Source: an uncultured Bacteroidia bacterium
Lineage (GTDB): Bacteria; Bacteroidota; Bacteroidia; Bacteroidales; Prolixibacteraceae
Reading direction: 5' to 3'
NCBI GenBank assembly: GCA_903881215.1
Contig: CAIRSO010000253.1
Coordinates: forward strand, 1 to 32,388
Length of the DNA stretch: 32,388 nt
In this document: in pieces, positions 15,517 through 22,493 of the stretch
Layout of the letters: the number at the start of each line of letters is the position of its first letter
Position numbering within the stretch: position 1 is the stretch's first letter
Notes under the pieces: model-generated
Seen by the model: the letters and a program-made list of their open reading frames with translations, nothing else
What the model was told of the DNA's origin: nothing
The model's database searches: none
Translations under genes and position numbers: made by a program

Positions 15517-15648
15517 AGTTTGAAATGTTTAGGAAGTTTGAAATGTTTGTGACGTTTAAAAAGTTTGAAAAGTTACCCAAGCAGTCGAAAGGAAGCACGA
15601 AACTCCATAAACATTTCAAACCCTTCAAACAATTTAAACTTTCCAAAC
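15517..15648. repeat. Family B inverted pair
   Basis: The left arm (about 15517-15549) is made of GTTTGAAATG/GTTTAGGAA units and the right arm (about 15608-15648) carries their reverse complements (CATTTCAAACCCTTCAAAC). This gives an imperfect stem of about 30 bp with a 58-bp loop. It fills most of the 143-bp gap between yedF and the aminotransferase gene and so would be transcribed if the locus is an operon. It may stabilise RNA ends or attenuate transcription. Confidence 0.65.
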
Positions 15649-15655
15649 AATTTTT

Positions 15656-16261
15656 CTAAGGCTTTATTATGTGCCCGGCCTTCGCCATCGTCTCGGTAAT
15701 GGTAAACATATTCGAGATTCTGCCCACGGCGAGCAGGGTTTTCACTTCGTAAAAATCGACGCAGGTGCCGCAGATCATGACATCTACTCCACTCTCGTCC
15801 AAGGTCTTCAGCGAACCGATCACACCGGAATCTATGGTTGCCAGCTTTACACCGGAATTGTAAAAAATCAGATGCGTCGGCAGAATGGGTTGCTCAATCA
15901 GTGAATTCAGAAATGCCTTCATCAGGATGGCTCCAAGTTCAGGATCCCCATCGCCCATCTTGTCGCTGCTTACAACCACAACGTAGGAATTGGAGCACAT
16001 TCCGGGATCAATGCTTCCAGTTCCAGCCACTTCTTCTACCTCAACTTTTTCATTCACTACCGTGATGTGAAAGATCCCATCCAACTCAGTCCCTTCCGGG
16101 GATAGCGCCTGATCGTTCAAATAAGTCAGGATATTTTGAAAAGCCGTTTTATTGTCACATTCAATCTTAAGTGTCTCGCCCGGCAGACAGTTTTTCAGTG
16201 CCTTTCTCGTCAAGATCAATGGTTGCGGACAAAGCAACCCTTTGCCATCTACTGTTTGCAT
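15656..16261 (-). CDS. yedF: Selenium metabolism protein YedF, 201 aa
   Basis: The protein has two parts. Residues 1-75 form a TusA/SirA-like domain with the hallmark CPQP motif (Cys11 in GLLCPQPLILTRKAL). Residues about 95-201 form a DsrE-like domain, with SSDKMGDGDPELGAILMKAF and, near the end, DVMICGTCVDFYEV carrying Cys164 and Cys167. This fusion and the CGTC motif are those of the selenium-associated YedF family, which occurs in genomes that use selenium and is thought to carry or sense it. It sits between mnmH and the desulfurase-like gene. ATG at 16261 is the natural start. No obvious promoter was seen; the 521-bp repeat-rich gap upstream makes co-transcription with mnmH uncertain. Confidence 0.9.
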   Translation of the reverse strand: MQTVDGKGLLCPQPLILTRKALKNCLPGETLKIECDNKTAFQNILTYLNDQALSPEGTELDGIFHITVVNEKVEVEEVAGTGSIDPGMCSNSYVVVVSSDKMGDGDPELGAILMKAFLNSLIEQPILPTHLIFYNSGVKLATIDSGVIGSLKTLDESGVDVMICGTCVDFYEVKTLLAVGRISNMFTITETMAKAGHIIKP

Positions 16262-16304
16262 ATTACGATGATATTATTCTTTATTATTCAAACACATATA
16301 ACTC

Positions 16305-16350
16305 CTCCCAACCACGGATTACACAGATTACACGAATTAAAAGAAGAAAT
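16305..16350 (-). repeat. Family A unit in inverted orientation, joined to the tandem array
   Basis: CCCAACCACGGATTACACAG followed by ATTACACGAATTAA and AAGAAATGCTTTCTCCG is the reverse complement of the family A/C joint at 9180-9230. It marks the left edge of the family C array and is the only clear family A copy in this orientation in the window. Confidence 0.7.
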
Positions 16351-16357
16351 GCTTTCT

Positions 16358-16767
16358 CCGCATCACCGTTTCCCCGTTTCAATTCTTCAAATTCGTGAGC
16401 TCCACTCGCCCAGTCTCCCAGTCTCCTAGTCCCCCAGTCCTTCTTCCCCGTTTCTCCGTTTCAATTCTTCAAATTCGTGAGTTCCGCTCGCCTAGTCTCC
16501 CAGTCTCCTAGTCCCCCAGTCCTTCTTCCCCGTTTCTCCGTTTCAATTCTTCAATCTCCTAAGCTCCACTCGCCCAGTCTCCAAGTCTCCTAGTCCCCTA
16601 GTCCTTCTTCCCCGTTTCTCCGTTTCAATTCTTCAAATTCGTGAGTTCCGCTCGCCTAGTCTCCAAGTCTCCTAGTCCCCTAGTCCTTCTTCCCCGTTTC
16701 TCCGTTTCAATTCTTCAATCTCCTAAGCTCCACTCGCCCAGTCTCCTAGTCCCCCAGTCCCCTAGTC
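16358..16767. repeat. Family C tandem array, 82-bp unit, five copies
   Basis: Four copies of exactly 82 bp start at 16440, 16522, 16604 and 16686, after a diverged first copy at about 16358-16439. Each unit reads CTTCTTCCCCGTTTCTCCG, TTTCAATTCTTCAA, a variable part, CTCGCC and then 8-nt steps of AGTCTCCC/AGTCTCCT/AGTCCCCC. The variable part alternates: copies 1, 2 and 4 have ATTCGTGAG, copies 3 and 5 have TCTCCTAAG, giving a 164-bp higher-order period. One strand is almost all pyrimidine. It lies between mnmH and yedF. No open frame of note is conserved, and there are no unique spacers, so it is not CRISPR. Confidence 0.9.
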
Positions 16768-16782
16768 TTTGTTCATTTTTAA

Positions 16783-17808
16783 CTAATCGAACTGAATCTC
16801 CCGTTCTGCAAAATCAACCAATTCCGGCGCAATCAATTCGGGAGAATACGATTTCGCCACAAAAGATATCATCTTCGTATCCCGCCTGGCCATGCTGAAG
16901 TCGTAGGATTTGTCGTAATAACCGAGGGTGATCTCAACCACTTTCCGGTAGTCTCCGGCATGAAGCGCTTCCAGGGTATCCTGTGTATCCTTGCCACCCA
17001 GACGTTTACTGATCTTTTCGACACTTACCTGCAGTTCCTCAGCCGGAAAGCCGGCATAGTCGCGCAACAAGCGCTCAACGCGTTCCGACTTGGGCGGATC
17101 AATACGAATCGTCTGACAGTTGTTCATCTGAAGAAACAACTCGTTCAGGATAGACACCCTTCCAATGGCCTGACTCTCACCCTCCACCCAGATGGGTTTG
17201 GAGCGATCAAATCCGATGACCTTCTCGAAGATGAGGTTGGTAAATTGTTCGGTAGATGGCTGCGGCGGCTGACCGATTCCGCCAAAACTGGATCCACGGT
17301 GATTGGCCAGTCCTTCGAGGTCCAAAACCTGCTGACCCATTTCAGCCAATTGGTGCAAAATTTCCGTCTTGCCCGAACCGGTCGGACCGCTCAGCATGAT
17401 CAATTTCAGTCCGTTGGAGACAAGCTCGCGGCCATAGGTCCGGTATGCCTTGTAGCCTCCTTCGAGCACAAAAACCTCCCTGCCTGCCGTGGCCAGCAAC
17501 CAAGCCATGCTGCTGCTGCGCATACCACCACGCCAGCAATAAAGACAAAGGGCTCCGGGATATTTCCTGGCTTGCAGCACATATTTCTTCAGCTTTGGCC
17601 CCACCAGATCGAGCCCTTTCAGCACGGCTGTATCTCTCCCCTGCTGCTTGTAAAGTGTCCCGACAATGACACGCTCCTCATCCGTGAAAAGGGGAAAAGA
17701 GATGGCATTGGGCAGATGACCCTCAGCAAACTCTGCCGGAGTACGAATGTCCAAAACGACATTCTCCTTCATCTTTCCAATAAACTCTTCAACTTTTAAC
17801 ACTGTCAT
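16783..17808 (-). CDS. mnmH: tRNA 2-selenouridine synthase MnmH (SelU), 341 aa
   Basis: The enzyme converts 2-thiouridine at the wobble position of certain tRNAs to 2-selenouridine through a geranylated intermediate, using selenophosphate. Seen: an N-terminal rhodanese domain with the active Cys91 in CLYCWRGGMRSSS, then a P-loop domain with Walker A GPTGSGKT (141-148), the conserved DLEGLANHRGSSFGG (about 163-177) and WVEGESQAIGRV. Its length matches the family (about 340-370). A textbook Bacteroidota promoter lies directly upstream on the minus strand. It is followed, after a 521-bp repeat region, by yedF, the desulfurase-like gene and DUF3343. The selenophosphate synthetase gene selD is not in the window and must lie elsewhere if the enzyme is active. 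Confidence 0.96.
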   Translation of the reverse strand: MTVLKVEEFIGKMKENVVLDIRTPAEFAEGHLPNAISFPLFTDEERVIVGTLYKQQGRDTAVLKGLDLVGPKLKKYVLQARKYPGALCLYCWRGGMRSSSMAWLLATAGREVFVLEGGYKAYRTYGRELVSNGLKLIMLSGPTGSGKTEILHQLAEMGQQVLDLEGLANHRGSSFGGIGQPPQPSTEQFTNLIFEKVIGFDRSKPIWVEGESQAIGRVSILNELFLQMNNCQTIRIDPPKSERVERLLRDYAGFPAEELQVSVEKISKRLGGKDTQDTLEALHAGDYRKVVEITLGYYDKSYDFSMARRDTKMISFVAKSYSPELIAPELVDFAEREIQFD

Positions 17809-17827
17809 ATCGGGGATATTATTGATG

Positions 17828-17857
17828 CAAATTTAACCCAATTTGCGCACAACGCAA
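17828..17857 (-). promoter_or_regulatory. mnmH promoter: TTG-N19-TAAATTTG
   Basis: On the minus strand TTG at 17857-17855 is followed after exactly 19 bp by TAAATTTG at 17835-17828, matching both Bacteroidota -33 and -7 elements with the usual spacing. The start codon at 17808 is 19 bp further on, so the leader would be about 14 nt. Confidence 0.75.
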
Positions 17858-17877
17858 TGTGTTGATAGTTAAGGTTT

Positions 17878-18065
17878 GAATTGTTTGAGTTGTTTAAAAA
17901 GTTTGAAGGGTTTTTTTAATCTGTGTAAATTTGTGTAATTCGTGGTAGGGTCGGGGTTAATTTGTGTTTTCAATTCGTGTAATTCGTGTAATCTGTGGTA
18001 AGAAGGGGGTTCATTTGTGTAATCTGCAACTTAATCTGTGTATTCTGTGGTTGGGTGGGGTTAAT
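17878..18065 (+). repeat. Family B fragment followed by family A copies
   Basis: TTTGAATTGTTTGAG and AAAAAGTTTGAAGGG units lead into three family A copies (AATCTGTGT, AAATTTGTGT, AATTCGTGG, tails GTGGTAGGG, GTGGTAAGAAGGGGG and GTGGTTGGGTGGGG). The array fills most of the 303-bp space between the divergent mnmH and membrane-protein genes, and its last tail supplies the -33 TTG of the rightward promoter. Confidence 0.72.
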
Positions 18066-18080
18066 TTTTTCCTAATTTTG
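18051..18080 (+). promoter_or_regulatory. Promoter of the membrane protein/SMP-30 operon: TTG-N19-TAATTTTG
   Basis: TTG at 18051-18053 and TAATTTTG at 18073-18080 are 19 bp apart, as expected for the Bacteroidota sigma factor. The -33 TTG lies inside the family A tail GTGGTTGGGTGGGG. The ATG at 18112 follows 31 bp after the -7 box. Confidence 0.7.
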
Positions 18081-18111
18081 GCTGTCTACTAACTACTATC
18101 AACTTTTTACC

Positions 18112-19392
18112 ATGAAGAAAAATCATCTCCTTCTCCCCATTCTCCTTGTCGGGATCGCCTTTGGCACCGCCTGGGCTATCCGCGGACAATTTGGCCACGA
18201 ACCCGGTGCCGCATTTGCCGGCATCATTGGAGGTGCAGCCCTCCTCCTCGCTGCCGGTCGCAAAGACTGGTACAACAAAATGCTGCCAATCATTGCCAGC
18301 TCGGCCATCGGCTGGGGCACAACAGGAATGATCAGCTACGGCATGGTTGTAGGCTATTGCAGAGGCGAAGATCTTCTCAACTCTACTTACGGATTTGTCT
18401 CACTTTTCGTGATCGGCGGACTCTTCGGACTAATCGGCGGCGGACTCGTTGGCCTATCCCTGAATTCCAGCTCCTCCAACCGGGTCAAATGGGCTTCGCT
18501 GGTAGCAGAGATGGCGGCCGGCGGACTCATCGGCTATTTCTTTCTGATCGAACAATTGGAGTTGCTCATGACTCCTCCCCGCTCGGAAGCATGGTCCATT
18601 TGCTTTGGCGCAGGAGCTGCCATGGTGTGGCACATGGCCCGAAATGGCTATTCATCCGCCTTGCGCGTCGCTTTCTATGCCATGCTTGGAGGCGGTTTCG
18701 GCTTCTCTTTCGGGAATTTCCTGCAAATTACCGGCAACCTCCTGCAAATCCATTTTAACCTCTGGAACGTGATGGAATACAACATCGGTTTCTGGGGTGG
18801 TTGTGGCATGGCATACGGCGTCTTTACTTCCAAATGGCCTTCAGAAACTGAGGCGCCCCGGAGATATGAAAACGTGCTTTCGCTCTTGCTGATCCTGGTG
18901 ATCATCCCTCTGCTGGTCTGGAAAGATGCCTTCCGTATGAGCGAAATAATCAAAAGCAACTTCCTCCAAAACGATACCTCGAAAGCATTATTTCTTTCAT
19001 TGCTCACACTTATCATTCTGGGCATAATGAATCTTATCGTCCGACTAAACCTGAAAGGAAAAGAGCTGTTCGGACGAAAAGAAGCGATGGTGCTTTTCTT
19101 TTCAGTTTTTACCGTTTACATTATATTGAGCTATCTCGTAACCGGGATTTTTATGGGCAACTTCCGATCCGAACAACCGCTGTACGTCCTCAATTTACTC
19201 GCGTTCTGGTTTCTTATTCGCAAATCTGTATCTCCTTTCCGGGATGAAAATGCAGAACTACCTGCCCCAAAAGACAGATGGGCACTCTATTTCGGCCTGA
19301 CACTTCTCGTCATTTCCTTGCTTCCGCTGATGGTTCAAATCATGCACGGTGGCGTCCCTAATGCAAACATCCGTTTTCCCCTGCAACCATGA
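18112..19392 (+). CDS. Polytopic membrane protein, 426 aa, function unknown
   Basis: I do not recognise a characterised family. The protein has about 10-12 hydrophobic segments, many glycine-rich (for example FAGIIGGAALLLAA, FVIGGLFGLIGGGLVGL, FYAMLGGGFGFSFGNFLQI, ILVIIPLLVW, LTLLVISLLPLMVQIM), and only short polar loops. The first segment contains FGTAWAIRGQFGHEPGAAFA, whose charged residues at a membrane entry look conserved-type and could be functional. It has its own promoter and overlaps the next gene, an SMP-30/gluconolactonase homologue, by 4 bp. The coupling hints at transport or handling of a sugar lactone or related compound, but this is inference from position only. Codon use matches the neighbours. 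Confidence 0.85.
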   Translation: MKKNHLLLPILLVGIAFGTAWAIRGQFGHEPGAAFAGIIGGAALLLAAGRKDWYNKMLPIIASSAIGWGTTGMISYGMVVGYCRGEDLLNSTYGFVSLFVIGGLFGLIGGGLVGLSLNSSSSNRVKWASLVAEMAAGGLIGYFFLIEQLELLMTPPRSEAWSICFGAGAAMVWHMARNGYSSALRVAFYAMLGGGFGFSFGNFLQITGNLLQIHFNLWNVMEYNIGFWGGCGMAYGVFTSKWPSETEAPRRYENVLSLLLILVIIPLLVWKDAFRMSEIIKSNFLQNDTSKALFLSLLTLIILGIMNLIVRLNLKGKELFGRKEAMVLFFSVFTVYIILSYLVTGIFMGNFRSEQPLYVLNLLAFWFLIRKSVSPFRDENAELPAPKDRWALYFGLTLLVISLLPLMVQIMHGGVPNANIRFPLQP

Positions 19393-20282
19393 CAAAACAT
19401 ATCTTCGTCCTGCTTCTCTTGTCCATCTCCCTGACACTTGGTGCCAAAGATCGTTCCGCCCGGCAAAATCCGGTTGCCAAAGGTGAAAAAGTAACAAAAG
19501 CCGGCGGCGGATATACCTTTACCGAAGGTCCTGCCGTGGCACCCGATGGTCGTGTCTTTTTCACCGATCAGCCAAACGACAAGATTGATGTGTGGAGCGA
19601 GGATGGAACAATCACCAACTTCTGCAAGTCGTGCGAAAGGTCCAATGGCACCTATTTTAACAAAAAGGGTGAGCTTGTGGCATGTGCAGATTTGCACAAC
19701 CGGATTGTGGCTTTTGGCATGGATGGGAAGCAGCGCATCCTCACCGAAGGTTTCAACGGACTGCATCTGAATGGCCCCAATGACCTCTGGATTGCGCCCA
19801 ATGGCGGAATCTACTTCTCCGATCCTTATTACTTCCGCGAATACTGGGAAACCGGTCACAAAGAGGCTCAGGATGTTCGGGGCGTGTACTACCTGAATCC
19901 CGAAGGCAAGGTTTCGCGGGTCATCGGCGACTATAAACAACCCAACGGTCTCATCGGTACCCCGGATGGCCGGATACTTTATGTGAGCGATATCAATGAC
20001 AGAAAAATCTGGAAGTACAACATTCAGCCGGATGGCTCATTGGGTTCGAAAACCCTATTTGCTCCCGAAGGCTCGGATGGGATGACCATCGACAGCAAGG
20101 GAAATGTCTACCTGACCAACAAAACGGTTTCGGTCTACAATGCCAAAGGAGAACATATCACCAACATTGAAATACCGGAACAACCTTCCAATGTCTGTTT
20201 TGGTGGCAAAAAGAGAAACATCCTGTTTATTACAGCCAGGACTTCAGTTTATATATTGAAGATGAGGGTAAGAGGCAATTAG
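19389..20282 (+). CDS. Exported SMP-30/gluconolactonase-family protein, 297 aa
   Basis: This is a six-bladed propeller of the SMP-30/gluconolactonase/LRE-like family, which hydrolyses sugar lactones or related esters with one divalent metal. A signal peptide (MTKHIFVLLLLSISLTLGAK) should send it to the periplasm. The expected metal-site residues are present: Glu46 (FTEGPAV), Asn131 (LNGPNDLWI), Asn186 (KQPNGL) and Asp230 (EGSDGMTID), with spacing close to that of human SMP-30 (85, then about 51, then 50 residues; here 85, 55, 44). Blade signatures such as PDGRVFFTDQ, PNGGIYFSDP and PDGRILYVSD are clear. It overlaps the upstream membrane protein by 4 bp. The natural substrate is not known. Confidence 0.9.
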   Translation: MTKHIFVLLLLSISLTLGAKDRSARQNPVAKGEKVTKAGGGYTFTEGPAVAPDGRVFFTDQPNDKIDVWSEDGTITNFCKSCERSNGTYFNKKGELVACADLHNRIVAFGMDGKQRILTEGFNGLHLNGPNDLWIAPNGGIYFSDPYYFREYWETGHKEAQDVRGVYYLNPEGKVSRVIGDYKQPNGLIGTPDGRILYVSDINDRKIWKYNIQPDGSLGSKTLFAPEGSDGMTIDSKGNVYLTNKTVSVYNAKGEHITNIEIPEQPSNVCFGGKKRNILFITARTSVYILKMRVRGN

Positions 20283-20426
20283 CTCGAACCGGTCAGAGTA
20301 GATACTTTTGAGTGGGCACCTTTTAGTGAATGGGCTTATCTTCCAAATGAGATAACTTCCCACCGGTACCAGCAATGGCAGACAGAAAAGGAAAATAAGT
20401 ACCTGCTTTTGCTTCAGGGGTCATCA

Positions 20427-20517
20427 GGTTTGAAGGGTTTGAAGGGTTTGAAATGTCAGCTTTATTCAAGATGCGCGTATCCATTGAACATTTCAAACAT
20501 TTTAAACCCTTCAAACT
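20427..20517. repeat. Family B inverted repeat between convergent genes
   Basis: The left arm 20427-20456 (GTTTGAAGGG twice, then TTTGAAATGT) and the right arm 20488-20517 (ACATTTCAAAC, TTTTAAACCC, TTCAAAC) are complementary over about 29 bp with three mismatches, with a 31-bp loop. It sits between the converging SMP-30 and TIM-barrel genes, where a bidirectional 3'-end structure would be useful. There is no T-tract on the plus side, so it is not a standard terminator. Confidence 0.7.
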
Positions 20518-20524
20518 ATTTAAA

Positions 20525-21397
20525 CTATTTCACATATGGAGCGGCAGCCAAAAAGTCGTAACTCTTCTGAACGCTAACAAGCGGTTCAAAATTGTAACGC
20601 TCTACCTCAACGAAATAATCTTTCATTCCGATTGAATAACCCTCTTCGAATATTGCTTTGAAATCGAGCAATCCGCTTTCACCAATTTCTTTTTCATCCT
20701 TGATGTGAAGCAATGGGAACCGTTTAGGGTATTTTTTCATGTAATCAATAGGAGAGCATCCGCCCTTCATTACCCAATATACATCCATTTCGAAGCAGAC
20801 AGTTTTTGGATTGGTATTCTCGAGCATAAAATCATAGATGACCTTATCTTCAATTTTAGTAAACTCGTGGTTGTGGTTGTGCCAGCCGAACTGCAATCCT
20901 GCGGCTGCTGTCAAGTCACCGACTGCATTGAAATAATCCATTTGCACTTTCAGCTCATCCAATTTTTGCGGCCACTTCAATCCACCCGGCTTGATCATAT
21001 ATTTCATGCCTGTCCGGGAATGGTCTTCAATGGCTTTCTTCCACCAGTCCATGGCAGCAGTATGTGTGTCTTTTGTATAGTTGGGGCCTCCCAAATGGCA
21101 ACTGTTGAGCCTCATGCCCAAATCTTTTACCCTCTTTGTGAATTCGTCAGGTAACATTCCGTATATTTTACCATCTCCGTATGAGGCAGTCTCGAGGGAA
21201 TAATAGCCCATCTCCGCTACTTTATTCAAAGTACCGGCAGCATCTTTGTTCATATCTTCGCGAAGGGAATAGAGCTGAAGACCAACTCTCTTTTTCTTCG
21301 ATTTTTTTGGTTCAGCGGCACTCAAAAGATTGGCGCCTACCACACTTCCGGCAACGATCATTGAAGTCGTTTTAAAGAAATCTCTTCTGTTTGTCAT
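20525..21397 (-). CDS. Tat-exported xylose-isomerase-like TIM-barrel protein, 290 aa
   Basis: This belongs to the sugar phosphate isomerase/epimerase (AP endonuclease 2-like) TIM-barrel family. The start MTNRRDFFKTTSMIVAGSVV is a Tat signal (RRDFFK). Metal-site segments follow in order: VGLQLYSLRED, FGWHNHNHEF (173-178), CFEMDVYWV (Glu203, Asp205), LLHIKD (231-234) and FVEVE (264-266). Members of this group act as isomerases, epimerases or, in glycoside oxidation pathways, as lyases on 3-keto sugars; the substrate here is unknown. It lies downstream of a second such gene on the same strand, but a terminator in the 231-bp gap suggests separate or reduced transcription. Identity with the second copy is low outside the metal motifs. 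Confidence 0.88.
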   Translation of the reverse strand: MTNRRDFFKTTSMIVAGSVVGANLLSAAEPKKSKKKRVGLQLYSLREDMNKDAAGTLNKVAEMGYYSLETASYGDGKIYGMLPDEFTKRVKDLGMRLNSCHLGGPNYTKDTHTAAMDWWKKAIEDHSRTGMKYMIKPGGLKWPQKLDELKVQMDYFNAVGDLTAAAGLQFGWHNHNHEFTKIEDKVIYDFMLENTNPKTVCFEMDVYWVMKGGCSPIDYMKKYPKRFPLLHIKDEKEIGESGLLDFKAIFEEGYSIGMKDYFVEVERYNFEPLVSVQKSYDFLAAAPYVK

Positions 21398-21461
21398 GGT
21401 TATTTTATTTTAATGCTTTTTGTTGATTTGTAAAAATAGCTTTTATTTCTATCCTTAACAA

Positions 21462-21493
21462 AAAAGGCCGTATCCCGAAGGAAACAGCCTTTC
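21462..21493 (-). terminator. Terminator with C(UUCG)G loop, minus strand
   Basis: Read on the minus strand, AAAGGC (21492-21487) pairs with GCCTTT (21468-21463), with an inner TTCC-TTCG-GGAT stem that has the stable C(UUCG)G tetraloop, followed by a T-run. It lies 136 bp downstream of the stop of the gene at 21629-22480 and should end that transcript. Confidence 0.65.
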
Positions 21494-21628
21494 ATACTAA
21501 CTTTGTTTAACCGTTCTAACAATAAAATTTCGCTACCAATAAGACTACGACTTTCTTAAAATGTTACACCTTTTCTAAATTAAAATTACAAACTTGAAAA
21601 TACATTCATTAGGCTACAACCAATCTCT

Positions 21629-22480
21629 TCATTTGATAGTCAGATTTCGCAAATAGGCTCCGCTGCTTTTCAAACAGTCCATGCCATCTTTCACGGTGTC
21701 ATGTTCGACGATGAAATGTTCAATGCCCTGGTTCAATGCCTCCTTAAAAATAGATGGGAAATCTAGGATCCCACTTCCCGGACATTCGAAGGTCTGTTCT
21801 GCTCCCGGTGCCATGTCTTTCACATGAAGTATTTTAACCCGACCTTTGTATTTCTTTAAAACGGCCAGTGGATCGGCACCTCCTTTGGCAACCCAGTAGA
21901 TATCCAGCTCACATTGGACCAGATCCTTCTCCGTCTGACTCATCAGAAAATCGAAGGGCATACCCGCTTCCATGGGAATGAACTCTTTGTTGTGGTTGTG
22001 CCAGCAGAGTGTCAGCCCGTTTTCTTTGCAGATTATACCGGTTTTGTTCAGAATTTCGGCAGATCTTTTGCAATCTTCCAAATTAAACGGTCCACCGACA
22101 AGCCAGGGCCAGTAGAGTATCGCGTTCTTGATTTCCAATTCGTGGATGCTCTCAATTTCTTTCTTCAAAACATCCTCTTTGGCATTGAAAGTGATTCCTT
22201 TGGCGACGGGCATTAGGCCGATCTCTTTGCAAAAAGCCAAAAAACTTGCGGCCGAATCACCGAAATAATTCCCGGGCTCCATTTCGTTGAACCCATACTC
22301 AACGGTTTTTTTCAAGACGGATTTCCAATCACCCTTCAGCTCTTTGCCAATGATTCCGGAAATAAATCCAATGTTCTTCAGTTTCTGACCTTCCGTACCA
22401 GCAAAAAGTGAAGGACTAAATGCAAGCATCGAGGCAGCTGCAGTCGAGGCAGTTGCAATAAATGTTCTTCTTGTTGTCAT
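21629..22480 (-). CDS. Second exported xylose-isomerase-like TIM-barrel protein, 283 aa
   Basis: Same superfamily as the gene at 20525-21397, with the same motif order: LCWHNHNKEF (161-166), CELDIYWVAKGGADP (Glu191, Asp193), ILHVKD (219-222) and FIVEH (258-260). The start MTTRRTFIATASTAAASM has the twin arginine and hydrophobic stretch of a Tat signal. It lies 13 bp downstream of the Gfo/Idh oxidoreductase gene, so the two are surely one operon. This pairing is that of pathways in which the oxidoreductase makes or reduces a 3-keto glycoside and the TIM-barrel protein isomerises or cleaves it. The reaction is inferred from family and context, not shown. Confidence 0.88.
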   Translation of the reverse strand: MTTRRTFIATASTAAASMLAFSPSLFAGTEGQKLKNIGFISGIIGKELKGDWKSVLKKTVEYGFNEMEPGNYFGDSAASFLAFCKEIGLMPVAKGITFNAKEDVLKKEIESIHELEIKNAILYWPWLVGGPFNLEDCKRSAEILNKTGIICKENGLTLCWHNHNKEFIPMEAGMPFDFLMSQTEKDLVQCELDIYWVAKGGADPLAVLKKYKGRVKILHVKDMAPGAEQTFECPGSGILDFPSIFKEALNQGIEHFIVEHDTVKDGMDCLKSSGAYLRNLTIK

Positions 22481-22493
22481 GGTTCAATCAGTT

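Noticed and set aside
16358-16767. Possible CRISPR array
   Set aside because: The units are contiguous 82-bp copies with only two alternating variants; there are no unique spacers and no cas genes nearby.
16641-16898. 85-aa plus-strand ORF over the tandem repeat
   Set aside because: It is low-complexity Ser/Pro/Leu translation of the repeat, runs into mnmH antisense, and has no start context.
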